Assembly: GCA_018335675.1 (NCBI GenBank)
Contig: JAGXRQ010000132.1
Span: 1 to 50,836 of the forward strand
Origin: Bacteroidota bacterium
GTDB taxonomy: Bacteria > Bacteroidota > Bacteroidia > Bacteroidales > UBA7960
Length of the DNA stretch: 50,836 nt
Direction of reading: 5' to 3'
Under the pieces are notes generated by a model. That model was not told where the DNA came from, did not search any database, and saw only the letters and a list, made by a program, of their open reading frames with translations. Below, piece after piece: positions 23,941-34,209 of the stretch (positions within the stretch are counted from its first letter, which is position 1; each line of letters opens with the position of its first letter). Both the position numbers and the translations under genes were made by a program.

Positions 23941-25251
23941 ATGAAAATCCTCATAAAAAATTGCCATATCATTACTGCAGATAAATCATATTTTTCTGAC
24001 ATACTTATTTGTGATGGGACAATTCAACAAATAGCAAAAAACATAGAATTATCAGATAAGAATGTCAAAATCATAAATGCAGAAAATAAATATGTTTTTC
24101 CTGGAGGAATAGACCCTCATGTTCATATGCACCTGCCTACCCCAGCCGGATATTCGTCAGATGATTTTGACTCAGGAAGTAAAGCTGCAATTGCCGGAGG
24201 AACAACCACGATTATTGATTTTGTGACTCCAAAAAAAGGGCAGTCATTAATTGAAGCACTAGAACTTAGACAAAAGGAAGCCGAAAAATCACATATCAAA
24301 TGCTACTTCCATGTAAGTCCGATAGAATGGACTGAAAATACTGAAAACGAAATTATTGAATGTGTTAATCAAGGCATAAAATCGTTTAAGGTATATATGG
24401 CTTACAAAAAGTCTATTGGTCTTAATGACGATATTTTGGAAAAAGTTATTAAAATTGTTGCTAAAGCAGGTGGAATTCTGACAGTTCATGCAGAAATTGG
24501 AGATTTAATAGAAGAATTAAGAGACGACTTTTTTAATAAAGGAAACACATCACCATTATACCATGCAAAATCTCGACCTGATTACACTGAAAGTGAAGCT
24601 GTAAAAAAGGTTATCTCGTTAACAAAAAAACATTCTTGCCCATTATACATTGTTCATTTGTCGGCTGCTGCTTCCATTGAGCATATAAAGAAAGCGCTGC
24701 AAGACAATCAGCAAGTGTTCGCTGAAGCTTGCCCTCATCATTTGCTTCTGAATGAGACAAAGTATGTTGGGAGTTTCGAAGATACCAGCAAGTTCGTTTT
24801 AAGCCCCCCCTTAAGAACTAAGAATGATAACGAAGCACTTTGGAAAGCTATATCTGAAGGTATCATTAAAACAGTCGGAACAGACCATTGTCCATTTTCT
24901 TCTATCCAAAAATCAATTGGGAAAGATGACTTTCGCAAAATCCCAAATGGAGCCGGTGGTGTAGAACATAGAATGTCGCTTTTATTTACATATGGAGTTT
25001 TAGAAAACAGGATAAGTCTTAATAAATTTGTAGAACTTACTTCAACAAATGCAGCGAAAATATTTGGGCTATACCCTAAAAAAGGTGAGATAGCAGTAAA
25101 CTCAGACGCTGATATTGTTATATGGGATCCTAAATTAGAAAGTATTATATCTTCAAAATCTCACAAACAGAATTGTGACACTAATATTTATGAGGGCTTC
25201 AAAACAATCGGAGGCCCGGAGGTTGTAATCTTGTCAGGCAAAATACTTTAA
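23941..25251 (+). CDS. Hydantoinase/dihydropyrimidinase-family cyclic amidohydrolase
   Basis: The protein has 436 residues from the ATG at 23941; an in-frame upstream TTG start is less likely. GGIDPHVHMHLP gives metal ligands H60 and H62, IKSFKVYMAYK gives the carboxylated lysine K150, LTVHAE gives H183, IVHLSAA another His, and GTDHCPF the Asp. These are the D-hydantoinase/dihydropyrimidinase signatures rather than dihydroorotase. In E. coli-type clusters the homologue (HyuA/YgeZ) sits with ygfK and ssnA and opens a ring intermediate of purine breakdown. Here it is about 8.5 kb from ssnA, next to unrelated genes, so the link is an inference from family co-occurrence. Pyrimidine catabolism is the alternative. 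Confidence 0.85.
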   Translation: MKILIKNCHIITADKSYFSDILICDGTIQQIAKNIELSDKNVKIINAENKYVFPGGIDPHVHMHLPTPAGYSSDDFDSGSKAAIAGGTTTIIDFVTPKKGQSLIEALELRQKEAEKSHIKCYFHVSPIEWTENTENEIIECVNQGIKSFKVYMAYKKSIGLNDDILEKVIKIVAKAGGILTVHAEIGDLIEELRDDFFNKGNTSPLYHAKSRPDYTESEAVKKVISLTKKHSCPLYIVHLSAAASIEHIKKALQDNQQVFAEACPHHLLLNETKYVGSFEDTSKFVLSPPLRTKNDNEALWKAISEGIIKTVGTDHCPFSSIQKSIGKDDFRKIPNGAGGVEHRMSLLFTYGVLENRISLNKFVELTSTNAAKIFGLYPKKGEIAVNSDADIVIWDPKLESIISSKSHKQNCDTNIYEGFKTIGGPEVVILSGKIL

Positions 25252-25272
25252 AAACAAACCAATTTCTATGAT

Positions 25273-27162
25273 TTATAACCACTCCGATAATTCTAACCAT
25301 CGGTCGGTTTTACTATTAAGTTCTTTTTCAATATCAGAAAAAATTTGAGAAGCTTTTGATAATTCATCATGCAACAATGACCCCGAATTCATTTCCTCCA
25401 GTAGTTTCTGTTTCTTGCTCTCAAGAATCGGAATTTCTTTTTCGAGATCTTCAAATTCTTTTTGTTCTTTAAAAGTCAGCTTAGTTTTTTCCTTGCCAAT
25501 TGAAGGCTTCTCTATCTTTTCCTTCTTCTGTGTTTTATCAGCCTGCTTATCAATCGAATCTAGTTCTTTTTTTCGAATTATATATTCTGAGTAATTGCCC
25601 GGAAAATCTTTTACAGGAATATCATAATTAAAAACAAAAACATGATCAACAACTTTATCAAGAAAATATCTATCATGAGAAACAACAATCAGGCATCCGG
25701 GAAATGAAGACAGAAAATCCTCCAACACATTCAAAGTTGCTATATCCAAGTCATTTGTAGGTTCATCGAGAATTAGAAAATTAGGATTAGCCATTAATAT
25801 AGAAATCAGATATAATCTTCGTTTCTCACCACCACTGAGTTTCCTAACAATATCATTCTGTTTGTCGTAGGGGAAATTGAAATAGTACAAGAATTGTGAT
25901 GCTGTAAATGTTTTATTCTTTCCAACAGGAATAATTTCAGCAATATCTTTAATTACATCAATTACTTTTTTCCCTTCATTAACGTTTAATCCCTCTTGAC
26001 GGTAATAACCAAACTTAATAGTTTCTCCGGCAACAACGCTTCCAGAATCGGGTTTTAGTGCCTGAGTAATAATATTCAAAAATGTAGATTTGCCTGTACC
26101 ATTAGGGCCGATAATCCCTACTTTTTCATATCTGCTAAATACGTATGAAAAATCTTTGATAATCTTTGCATCGTCAAAAGACTTAGAAATATTTTTAACT
26201 TCAAGAATTTTCTTTCCGAGACGAGAAGCTTGCACCATTATCTCATTGGGATTATCCTCATTATTGACAGCAGCTTTTTCCTCCAAATCATAAAAAGCTC
26301 TTATTCTGGCTTTAGACTTTGTAGTGCGAGCTTGGGGGGATTTCCTCATCCATTCAGTTTCCTTGCTTAAGAGGTTCCTTGCTTTATCAGTCTGTGAAGC
26401 TTCTGCTGCTTGTCTTTCCATTTTTTTCTCCAGAAAGTAGGTATAATTGCCTGAATATCTGTAGAGATTTCCATTTTCAAGCTCGATAATATCATTGCAG
26501 ACATTATCTATAAAATATCTATCATGACTAACGATTAGCAAAGTAAGTTTTTTCTTAGACAGATAATCTTCCAGCCATTCTATCATATCAATATCAAGAT
26601 GGTTGGTAGGTTCATCTAGAATAATAAAATCAGCTTGTTTCATTAACACCTTTGCCAAGGCTAATCTTTTGGTCTGACCACCGGAAAGTTCGCCAGCTTT
26701 TCTATTTATATCACCAAGCTTGAGTTTTGATATCAATTGTTTAAGAGTAGCTTCGAAATCCCAAGCATTAAGATCATCCATTTCCCCTGATATTCTTTGA
26801 ATATCATTAAGCAATTCTTTATCATTGAGTCCCTTATTAGCCTTTTCGATAAGACTTTCGTATTTAAGAACGGTTTGCGCGATTTCATCATCAGAGTCGA
26901 GCAATGTATTAATAATTGAAACATCAGGATTGAAAGATGGGTCTTGCGGCAGATAAGCTATTTTAATATCATTTCTATAGGAGCATTTCCCTGAGTCAGC
27001 AGTGTCGTTGCCTGCAATAATGTTTAATAGAGATGTTTTCCCGGTTCCGTTTCTGGCAATAAATGCAGTTTTTTGTCCCTGATCAATTGAGAATGTTATA
27101 TTATCAAACAAAACTTTTGGTCCATATGCTTTACTTAATTTTTCAGCCTGAAAGAAATTCAT
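25273..27162 (-). CDS. ABC-F family ATPase (Uup-like)
   Basis: The protein has 629 residues from the ATG at 27162; the longer frame begins at a TTG. There are two nucleotide-binding domains. The first has FIARNGTGKTSLLN, LSGGQTKRLALAKVL and FIILDEPTNHLDI. The second has GIIGPNGTGKSTFLNI, LSGGEKRRLYLIS and FLILDEPTNDLDI. A charged linker lies between them and the last 95 residues form a Lys/Glu-rich coiled coil, as in Uup. There are no membrane helices, so it is a cytoplasmic ABC-F factor acting on ribosomes or nucleic acid rather than a transporter. The first Walker A reads ARNGTGKT, with Ala where Gly is usual; this should not abolish function. Confidence 0.92.
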   Translation of the reverse strand: MNFFQAEKLSKAYGPKVLFDNITFSIDQGQKTAFIARNGTGKTSLLNIIAGNDTADSGKCSYRNDIKIAYLPQDPSFNPDVSIINTLLDSDDEIAQTVLKYESLIEKANKGLNDKELLNDIQRISGEMDDLNAWDFEATLKQLISKLKLGDINRKAGELSGGQTKRLALAKVLMKQADFIILDEPTNHLDIDMIEWLEDYLSKKKLTLLIVSHDRYFIDNVCNDIIELENGNLYRYSGNYTYFLEKKMERQAAEASQTDKARNLLSKETEWMRKSPQARTTKSKARIRAFYDLEEKAAVNNEDNPNEIMVQASRLGKKILEVKNISKSFDDAKIIKDFSYVFSRYEKVGIIGPNGTGKSTFLNIITQALKPDSGSVVAGETIKFGYYRQEGLNVNEGKKVIDVIKDIAEIIPVGKNKTFTASQFLYYFNFPYDKQNDIVRKLSGGEKRRLYLISILMANPNFLILDEPTNDLDIATLNVLEDFLSSFPGCLIVVSHDRYFLDKVVDHVFVFNYDIPVKDFPGNYSEYIIRKKELDSIDKQADKTQKKEKIEKPSIGKEKTKLTFKEQKEFEDLEKEIPILESKKQKLLEEMNSGSLLHDELSKASQIFSDIEKELNSKTDRWLELSEWL

Positions 27163-27189
27163 AGTTTGTTTTTTGTGCAAAAGTATGAA

Positions 27190-27218
27190 AACAAAAAAAC
27201 CCTGTTATAAAACAGGGT
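27190..27218 (-). terminator. Rho-independent terminator after the cold-shock gene
   Basis: On the minus strand, ACCCTGTT and AACAGGGT arms (27199-27218) form an 8-bp stem around a 4-base loop, followed by a T7 run. It separates the cold-shock gene from the ABC-F gene. Confidence 0.75.
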
Positions 27219-27245
27219 AAAAATAAAAATGCTGTAAAAAAATAT

Positions 27246-27437
27246 CTAAGCTTTTTTTACATTCACTGCTTTTTTTCCTTTTTGATCTTCTTCGATCTCG
27301 AAAGTAACTTTATCATCATTATTGATTGGCTCTGTAAGCCCTGAATGATGAACAAAAACGTCAGCTTCAGTTTTGTCGTCAACTATGAAGCCGTAACCTT
27401 TTTTTTGGTTGAAAAATTTAACTGTACCTGTTTCCAT
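27246..27437 (-). CDS. Cold-shock domain protein
   Basis: The protein has 63 residues from the ATG at 27437. GTVKFFNQKKGYGFIVDD contains RNP1 (KGYGFI), and VFVHHSGL is RNP2 (VFVHH). DKVTFEIEEDQKGKKAVNVK is the standard end of the fold. It is a single-domain CspA-type RNA/ssDNA-binding chaperone. The start is chosen because the upstream extension adds residues not found in the family. TAAATTTG on the minus strand at 27473-27480 is a plausible -7 box 35 bases upstream. A terminator follows at 27190-27218, so it is monocistronic. Confidence 0.93.
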   Translation of the reverse strand: METGTVKFFNQKKGYGFIVDDKTEADVFVHHSGLTEPINNDDKVTFEIEEDQKGKKAVNVKKA

Positions 27438-27612
27438 AAGAAAAAATTTAACTAATAATTGCAATTAACAGTCAAATTTACAAAACATTTCCATGCAAAC
27501 AACAATATTGAGTGAAAATAATGAGATTAATATAGCTTTATTGATGTCAAATCGACAACATAGGCACATATTAAAATATTTTCACAAATGCGAATGATGT
27601 CGATTTGTATAA

Positions 27613-29895
27613 TTAGAAATAAAACAATTCTTCAGCCAAATCTTCAGGTCTTGTAAGAAGTTGTGGATTCTTATCAATATGAATCAGGCCAGAAACCGAC
27701 AACCTTTTAATTACAAATTCAGATCTATCTTCATCAACTTTCACTTTTGCAATTAGAAGAGATCCCAGCTTAATTAAAAAGTTTGGAACGTGACTAGAAA
27801 CATCCAATAAGTCTTCCTTGTATGCGATAAACTCCTCATTTATGCATCTTTTATTCTGGAAGCAATTTCCTATATCATCAATAATATCATAAACCTGGGG
27901 CAAGGTAAGATTCTCTCTAGACTTAGTCATTATATCATTCCAGCCATATTTGGTCAATTCTTGATCTGTAACTTCAAAACCGGCAGTTTTCATAAGTTTA
28001 ACAACTGCATTATGACAATTATTTAATTCCGTTTCTGAATTTGTTCCAAACCATGTTATAACGGGAACATGCCTTAATATTGGGCGTTTTTTATAGTCGC
28101 TGTTTATTGAGTTAAAAGAGATATACTCATTAAAAGAATTCTGCAAAATATAAATCTGGTCTTTAAGTCGTGCTATCTCACGTTTGTGTTGTAAATCTAT
28201 TCTCTCAAGCTTTCTTTCATAATAGCGATAATATTGCTTCATGAATTTATTTTGAGGACCTGCAGACACTAGCCTCTGACCTTCCTCTGTGTCTGTAAAC
28301 TTATTGAAATTTTCAATAAATTTCTCTGCAATTATATCGGCTTGTTTAATGTATGCAGACTCATACTTCCATGAGTTTTTAGGATTCAGAATAGCTGTAT
28401 CGACACCATTTACAAACTTTGGAATATTAAGGCCGAAAGGTGCAAGCTCTTCAACTTCAGCATTATCAAGTTCTCCATTCAGAATTGCTCTAATTATTTG
28501 ACGTGTGGATGCAAGGTCTATTCTATGGCCTACTCCGTATGCGCCACCTATCCAGCCGGTATTAACCAAATATGCAGTAGTGCCATGCTGACGCATTTTT
28601 TTAGCTAATTCACGGGCATAAACTGTAGGGTGCAAAGGAAGAAATGCAGCGCCAAAAGCAGGAGAGAAAGTCATAATAGGTTCTTTTACTCCTCTTTCAG
28701 TTCCGGCAAGTTTGGCTGTATATCCACTTAAGAAATAATACATTGCCTGATCACGACTCAACCTTGCAACAGGCGGGAAAACTCCAAAAGCGTCTGCCGT
28801 AAGGAAAATAACTTTCTTTGGGTGAGTTCCCTTAGAAACAGGTTTTACAATATTATCGATATGATAGATTGGGTAAGAAACCCTTGTGTTTTCTGTTTTT
28901 GTAGTGTCAAAGAAATTTATCTCACCTGTTTTTTCATCAAATACAACATTTTCAAGCAAAGCATCTCGGCGAATAGCGTTAAATATATCAGGTTCTTTGT
29001 CTTTACTTAGCCCAATGCACTTAGCATAACATCCACCTTCGAAATTAAAAATACCATCATCGTCCCAGCCATGCTCATCATCGCCAATCAAATATCTTTC
29101 AGGGTCGGTTGAAAGCGTAGTTTTACCTGTGCCGGACAATCCAAAGAAAATAGCAGTATCGCCATTTTTACCCATATTAGCCGAGCAGTGCATTGCTGCC
29201 ATTCCTTGAAGAGGGAGAAAATAATTCATTACAGTAAAAAACCCTTTTTTAATTTCTCCACCATACCATGTACCACCAACAATAGCAATTTTCTCTTTAA
29301 GATTAAACGCAACATATACATCCGAATTCAACTGTTGCTTTTCCCATTTTTCATTTACTGTTTTGCAAGCATTAAACATTACAAAATCCGGCTCAAAACT
29401 TCTTAGTTCTTCTTCAGTAGGCCTGATAAACATATTCTTAACGAAGTGAGCCATCCAGGCCACCTCAGTAATAACTCTAATTTTTATTCGTGTATTCTCA
29501 TTAGCACCGCAAAAAGCATCCATCACATAAAGCTTTTTGCCATTAAATTGTTTTATACTAGTCTGCTTTAAATCATTCCATATCTCTTCGGAAATAGGCT
29601 TATTATCAGACTTATTATTTGCATCTGCCCACCATATATTATCTTTGGAAGTTTCTTCCAATACAATATACTTATCTTTTGGAGAGCGACCGGTAAAAAT
29701 ACCAGTATCTACAGTTACTGCGCCTAAACTCGTCACATAGCCCTTGTCATATCCTTGCAGTGCCGGATCTGTTTCATGAGCAAAAAGTTCGTCGTATGAA
29801 AGGTTGTAAAAAATTTGACTTACGGCCTGTATGCCGTATTGACTTAAATCGGGTGCTTGCAAACCTTCTGTTTGCTGTGCGTTTTCATTATACAT
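27613..29895 (-). CDS. pckA: ATP-dependent PEP carboxykinase with a long C-terminal extension
   Basis: The protein has 760 residues; ATP-type PEPCKs are normally about 530-545. Residues 1-547 are a complete enzyme: [12 protein letters not shown] (67-78), [12 protein letters not shown] (207-218), the P-loop [11 protein letters not shown] (252-262), GDDEHGWDD (271-279), [21 protein letters not shown] (365-375) and [10 protein letters not shown], ending [14 protein letters not shown] where the family usually stops. It converts oxaloacetate to PEP or runs in reverse during anaerobic growth. The frame then continues for 213 residues without interruption: a charged helical stretch (about 548-590, [20 protein letters not shown]) likely to form a coiled coil, then a domain (about 605-760) with [20 protein letters not shown] and [16 protein letters not shown] that I do not recognise. 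Confidence 0.93.
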   Translation of the reverse strand: MYNENAQQTEGLQAPDLSQYGIQAVSQIFYNLSYDELFAHETDPALQGYDKGYVTSLGAVTVDTGIFTGRSPKDKYIVLEETSKDNIWWADANNKSDNKPISEEIWNDLKQTSIKQFNGKKLYVMDAFCGANENTRIKIRVITEVAWMAHFVKNMFIRPTEEELRSFEPDFVMFNACKTVNEKWEKQQLNSDVYVAFNLKEKIAIVGGTWYGGEIKKGFFTVMNYFLPLQGMAAMHCSANMGKNGDTAIFFGLSGTGKTTLSTDPERYLIGDDEHGWDDDGIFNFEGGCYAKCIGLSKDKEPDIFNAIRRDALLENVVFDEKTGEINFFDTTKTENTRVSYPIYHIDNIVKPVSKGTHPKKVIFLTADAFGVFPPVARLSRDQAMYYFLSGYTAKLAGTERGVKEPIMTFSPAFGAAFLPLHPTVYARELAKKMRQHGTTAYLVNTGWIGGAYGVGHRIDLASTRQIIRAILNGELDNAEVEELAPFGLNIPKFVNGVDTAILNPKNSWKYESAYIKQADIIAEKFIENFNKFTDTEEGQRLVSAGPQNKFMKQYYRYYERKLERIDLQHKREIARLKDQIYILQNSFNEYISFNSINSDYKKRPILRHVPVITWFGTNSETELNNCHNAVVKLMKTAGFEVTDQELTKYGWNDIMTKSRENLTLPQVYDIIDDIGNCFQNKRCINEEFIAYKEDLLDVSSHVPNFLIKLGSLLIAKVKVDEDRSEFVIKRLSVSGLIHIDKNPQLLTRPEDLAEELFYF

Positions 29896-30009
29896 ATTGT
29901 GGAAAATTTATATGGGTTTTTATATATGATTGTTGTGCCCAAAATTATAAAATTCCACTCTGACAAAGGCAATTTGAACAAAATATTTTGAAACAAAAAA
30001 GAAGACACT

Positions 30010-30045
30010 TTCGACTGCCGACTTTCGACTTTCGACTTCCGACTT
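30010..30045. repeat. CGACTTTCGACTTCC tandem array
   Basis: Degenerate 8-9-bp units (CGACTGC, CGACTTT, CGACTTC) end at the stop codon of the DUF5916 gene, as at other 3' gene ends in the window. Confidence 0.7.
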
Positions 30046-32677
30046 AAACCCCAATTCTATATGAAAACTTCAGCATAAATACATTGTGAGGTGTATCAGC
30101 AAAGAGTTCAGAAACATCATGTTGAAAATCAAATTCTCCATCTCTAAGAAAATGGTTTCTGGTTTGAGACCAAACAAAAAACAATGTAGATCCCGGTCTG
30201 AATTCCCATCTTAAAACAAGATTTGAAAGAAATTCCTTAAAGTTGAAGTCAGGGTTATAAAAACCATAATCAGTATTGCCGTTTCCACTTTCAGAAACAA
30301 GATATACCATTTCATTAGCATCATATGATATTTGATTTTCAGTGAAAGAATTAACTCTATCGTTTAATCCTTTGGCACTTGGGTTAACAACTTTCTTAAA
30401 ATCAGAATATTTTCCTGTAGCAATAAAAGGTTGCCCCCAGTATTGAAGCGATAAATCAGGTGTTATTGTATAATTTATTCTCAATGATAATGAAGCTACA
30501 GTTTGATCAAGGTTTCCAACTATATAAACTTTTTCACTGCCAATATTAGTTGTAGTTACATATTGAACCTGATTACTATATTGAGAATATCCCGGAGCCA
30601 ACGATAAAAGCAGAGCATTATGAGGGCGGTATGTAATGCCAACATTAACACCCATAGACTCATAGCTGTTTTCAAATCCATGTTGATAGTTTGAACTTAC
30701 CGAGAATCTAACAGCTTTTCTATCGTCGGTGCCGGCAGACACCCAAGAATTAACACTGCTGTTCATTGCAAAAGATGGTCCGCCTCTTAGCCAAGCTACT
30801 GAAAGAGGCTCATGGTTATAGTTAGCTCCGACCGACATTGACCAGTAGTTTACAAACTGCATCCAACCGTTAACATTTCCTCCCAGATTAGTTCTTTCAT
30901 TTCCAAAAGTAAAAAACGACCATTGGTTAAAATTGACATTAACGTTTCTAACAATCCCAAAAGGTTCATTAATTCTATATCCAGCCCACAAAACCTGCAC
31001 AATGTTATCAGCTTCTCTCAGATATCCAATATCATTTAGTTCCAATCCCGGGCTTTTAATCATCAAAGCTCCAAGCAATCGGAGATTTCCACTAATTTTC
31101 CCTAATTGAAAATTTCCACCAAATCCACTCAAACTTGTTCTATTCGGATCAAACTCAAGGTGGTCAGCATCCGGTCTTTGATAATATCTTGAAGGAGATA
31201 ATTGAGCTCTGGTCATTGCATTTTCACTTCCTCTCACATGGCTGCCATAAACTGAGCTTAAAAATATATATTTTCTTCCACCAAAAATATGCTGAACATC
31301 AACACCTCCTGAATAAGCTGAGCTATTAAGAAAGTCGAGGTATTCCTCTTTTATATTCCTGTTTACAGCTGTACCCATAGCACCAATGGTAGTATTTCCA
31401 TCATTAATTTCCTGGATAACTCTTGCTGCTATGTAGTTTGTAAATGGCTCAACCATCATTTTCGACCTATCTCCCAAATTATCTATTTCAGCGTATTGAG
31501 AAGCTGTTGACGACTGAAGAATTCCCACAGAAAGTCCATTATTGGTTCTCCCGGTAAGTTTTAATGCACCAATTATAGGAGTATATTCAGGTACATCAGC
31601 AAATTGACCATTACTTAATGATGGGCTATATCGTGGCGAGCGACCAATTCGCCTGGAATATAAAAGATTTTCAGTTCCAAGATCACCATCACCCAACCCA
31701 ATGCTAAACATGAATATATCTCTTCCCTCAGTAAAAAATGGCCTTTGTTCCGGAAAAAACGATTCAAAAGCTGTAAGGTTAACTTGAGAAGGGTCGGCCT
31801 CAACCTGTCCGAAATCCGGATTCAAAGTAAAGTCAAGAGTGAAGTAGTTGGTAATTCCAATTTTTCCATCTAACCCCCCATTAAACTTATAATCTTTACC
31901 TGTTTGAAATGGATTATCGGGCTGAGCTTTAAATGTCTCAGCAGAAGTTAGAGTATAGGGAATTAAGTCAAATGTTTTTTTCGCCTTGATATTATCTATG
32001 CCTGACAGAAACCCCATATAATGAACCCATCCTGAAGCATTTCTTGCAACAGGCTGCCAAAGAACAGTTTCATCATTTCTATATATCTTTCTTTCAACCT
32101 GAAAGCCCCATTTATTAGCTTCAGAAGGATTAAACCTTAGTTGTGAAATTGGTATCTTCATTTCAGCATACCAACCTTTATCATCTTTTGAAGTCTTAAC
32201 ATGCCAAATAGGGTTCCAATTGATATCATTATTTCCTCCATCGTTAGAAATAAAATAATCTTTCTTAACGCCGGCAGAGCTAACGAAAAAGCAATATGCC
32301 GTTCTGTGATTAAGATAACTATCAAATTGAATTCCGACATAATCGCCATCAATCTGATCTCTTCTTGTTAAACGACTTACAATGCTGTCAGGAGAATTAT
32401 CAAATGCTTTTATAGCCACATAAATGTAGTTATTGTCAAAAAGTAAAGCAAATTTGGTTTGTTGAGATGGCTCTATTCCTTCTACAGGGTAATACTGAAC
32501 AAAGCCATTGTCCCATTTGGCATCTAGCCAACATGGGTCATCAAGAATTCCATCAATTGTCGGAGATTCAGAACTGACGGGACTTGCGTTGAAAGTCTTC
32601 TTTTCATAAAAAGTAGTATTTGCAAATAAGCCAATACTAAAAATAAATGCAAAAATTAATGTTGCTGCTGTTTTCAT
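30044..32677 (-). CDS. DUF5916 family outer-membrane protein with CBM9-like N-terminus
   Basis: The protein has 877 residues. A signal peptide (MKTAATLIFAFIFSIGLFAN) precedes a carbohydrate-binding-module-9-like domain (about 30-240), with PTIDGILDDPCWLDAKWDNG, NNYIYVAIKAFDNSPDSIVS and YAEMKIPISQLRF. The remainder matches the DUF5916 region, with FTLNPDFGQVEADPSQVNLT and FFPEQRPFFTEGRDIF being highly characteristic, followed by a beta-barrel-like C-terminus ending FSYRIGV. The family is common in Bacteroidota and is often labelled membrane-associated hydrolase without direct proof. It is probably an outer-membrane protein; substrate unknown. Monocistronic by context. Confidence 0.88.
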   Translation of the reverse strand: MKTAATLIFAFIFSIGLFANTTFYEKKTFNASPVSSESPTIDGILDDPCWLDAKWDNGFVQYYPVEGIEPSQQTKFALLFDNNYIYVAIKAFDNSPDSIVSRLTRRDQIDGDYVGIQFDSYLNHRTAYCFFVSSAGVKKDYFISNDGGNNDINWNPIWHVKTSKDDKGWYAEMKIPISQLRFNPSEANKWGFQVERKIYRNDETVLWQPVARNASGWVHYMGFLSGIDNIKAKKTFDLIPYTLTSAETFKAQPDNPFQTGKDYKFNGGLDGKIGITNYFTLDFTLNPDFGQVEADPSQVNLTAFESFFPEQRPFFTEGRDIFMFSIGLGDGDLGTENLLYSRRIGRSPRYSPSLSNGQFADVPEYTPIIGALKLTGRTNNGLSVGILQSSTASQYAEIDNLGDRSKMMVEPFTNYIAARVIQEINDGNTTIGAMGTAVNRNIKEEYLDFLNSSAYSGGVDVQHIFGGRKYIFLSSVYGSHVRGSENAMTRAQLSPSRYYQRPDADHLEFDPNRTSLSGFGGNFQLGKISGNLRLLGALMIKSPGLELNDIGYLREADNIVQVLWAGYRINEPFGIVRNVNVNFNQWSFFTFGNERTNLGGNVNGWMQFVNYWSMSVGANYNHEPLSVAWLRGGPSFAMNSSVNSWVSAGTDDRKAVRFSVSSNYQHGFENSYESMGVNVGITYRPHNALLLSLAPGYSQYSNQVQYVTTTNIGSEKVYIVGNLDQTVASLSLRINYTITPDLSLQYWGQPFIATGKYSDFKKVVNPSAKGLNDRVNSFTENQISYDANEMVYLVSESGNGNTDYGFYNPDFNFKEFLSNLVLRWEFRPGSTLFFVWSQTRNHFLRDGEFDFQHDVSELFADTPHNVFMLKFSYRIGV

Positions 32678-32807
32678 AATTGCAAAAGGCTTGAATAAAT
32701 TTAAGAAACGGAATCGACTCCAATAATTCGCTAAACTGAATATTCATGCATAAGACGAAAAGGCATATTATTTTGTTACAGACGGTATGCAATTATCTTA
32801 TTTTTTG

Positions 32808-32815
32808 TAGTTTTG
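32808..32815 (+). promoter_or_regulatory. Putative -7 element for the lysine catabolic genes
   Basis: TAGTTTTG fits TAnnTTTG, 45 bp before the ATG at 32861. No convincing -33 box at the expected spacing. Confidence 0.4.
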
Positions 32816-32860
32816 CCAAACTTTTACAGCAATATCAAACATATATAAATCACACTAAAT

Positions 32861-34174
32861 ATGAGTTCAATAATAGGAATCCGTCACGAAGACAAGTATT
32901 TAATGGAAAGGCGCACACCGCTTGTTCCAAAACACATTGAAAGACTTATAAAGCAGCACAATTTAGAATTTATTGTTCAATCGTCTCCCAAAAGAATTTT
33001 CACAGATGTAGAGTTTAAAAATTCAGGTGCAAGGGTTGAGCCAGATTTAAAAAAGTGCGATGTAATTTTCGGAGTGAAAGAGATTCCTGAAAGTGCTTTC
33101 GAACAAGGAAAAACATACGTTTTCTTTAGCCATGTAATTAAAGGCCAGCCTTACAATATGCCTATGCTTAAGAAAATGATGGAAATGCAGTGTAACCTTA
33201 TTGATTATGAAGTTGTAACTGATGAGCAAAAAAAGAGATTGATATTCTTCGGCAAGTATGCAGGATATGCCGGTATGATAAATTCTTTGTGGAGCACCGG
33301 GCAAAGACTAAAAGAATTCGGTTATACTGATAATGTGTTTTTGAAAATTCAGCAGTCGTGCAAATACAATTCATTAGCTGACGCAAAAAAGGTAATTTCC
33401 GAAGTTGGGCAAGAAATATCAAAAAATGGACTACCAAAAGAGTTGCTGCCATTCACAATAGGCTTTACGGGATATGGGAATGTATCGATTGGAGCTCAGG
33501 AGATTGCCAACCTTTTACCTTCAATTGAAATTTCACCTGAGGATTTGCTAAGCTTGAAAAACCAGCCTAATTTACCTAACAACGTTATTTACAAGGTAAT
33601 TTTCAAGGAAGAGCATATCTCAAGGCTGGCAAATAATGAAGACAAAGAATTTGACCTTCAGCATTATTACAAAAATCCGGAGAACTATACAAACAACTTC
33701 GAGCAATATATTCCACATTTATCGGTATTGATGAATTGCATGTATTGGGATTCACGCTATCCAAGAATTTTCACTAAATCTTTTGCCAAGAACATATACA
33801 ACCAAGGTAATCCAAAGCTTATAGTTGTTGGTGATATAACATGCGACCCTGACGGATCAATTGAATTTACTCACAAAGGCACAGCTATTGAAGACCCAGT
33901 ATTTGTTTATGATCCGATAAATAATGAGCCAAAAATGGGATTTTCAGGAAATGGAATACTTGTAATGGCTGTTGATATTCTTCCCAGCGAATTGCCAAGA
34001 GATTCTTCTATGGCATTTTCAGAAGCATTATACAACCTTCTTGCACCAATTGCAAATGCCGATTTTGCAGCACCATTGTCTGAATTAAATTTGCCGGGCT
34101 TCGTTAAAAGAGCGTTGATTCTGAAAAACGGAAAGCTAACTCCCGACTTTGAATACATTTCTAAATACCTATAA
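32861..34174 (+). CDS. Lysine-ketoglutarate reductase (saccharopine-forming)
   Basis: The protein has 437 residues. GIRHEDKYLMERRTPLVPKH (5-24) is the alanine dehydrogenase/PNT-type N-terminus found in lysine-ketoglutarate reductases (LKR), and PFTIGFTGYGNVSIGAQEIA matches the Rossmann entry of the LKR half of the animal/plant bifunctional enzyme. VFFSHVIKGQPYNMPMLKKM and DYEVVTDEQKKRLIFFGKYA are also typical of that family. It condenses lysine with 2-oxoglutarate to saccharopine using NAD(P)H. The next gene, 35 bp downstream, is saccharopine dehydrogenase, so the pair corresponds to a split AASS/LKR-SDH. The alanine dehydrogenase label is less likely given that pairing. Confidence 0.88.
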   Translation: MSSIIGIRHEDKYLMERRTPLVPKHIERLIKQHNLEFIVQSSPKRIFTDVEFKNSGARVEPDLKKCDVIFGVKEIPESAFEQGKTYVFFSHVIKGQPYNMPMLKKMMEMQCNLIDYEVVTDEQKKRLIFFGKYAGYAGMINSLWSTGQRLKEFGYTDNVFLKIQQSCKYNSLADAKKVISEVGQEISKNGLPKELLPFTIGFTGYGNVSIGAQEIANLLPSIEISPEDLLSLKNQPNLPNNVIYKVIFKEEHISRLANNEDKEFDLQHYYKNPENYTNNFEQYIPHLSVLMNCMYWDSRYPRIFTKSFAKNIYNQGNPKLIVVGDITCDPDGSIEFTHKGTAIEDPVFVYDPINNEPKMGFSGNGILVMAVDILPSELPRDSSMAFSEALYNLLAPIANADFAAPLSELNLPGFVKRALILKNGKLTPDFEYISKYL

Positions 34175-34209
34175 AATAAATCATTCTACTAAAATATAGT
34201 TTCAACAAA

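Noticed and set aside
27613-28254. PEPCK extension as a frameshift or read-through artefact
   Set aside because: The frame is continuous, codon use looks normal and no second start or stop lies at the junction, so a genuine fusion is more likely.
32861-34174. Alanine dehydrogenase
   Set aside because: The N-terminal domain is shared, but the Rossmann region and the adjacent saccharopine dehydrogenase fit lysine-ketoglutarate reductase better.
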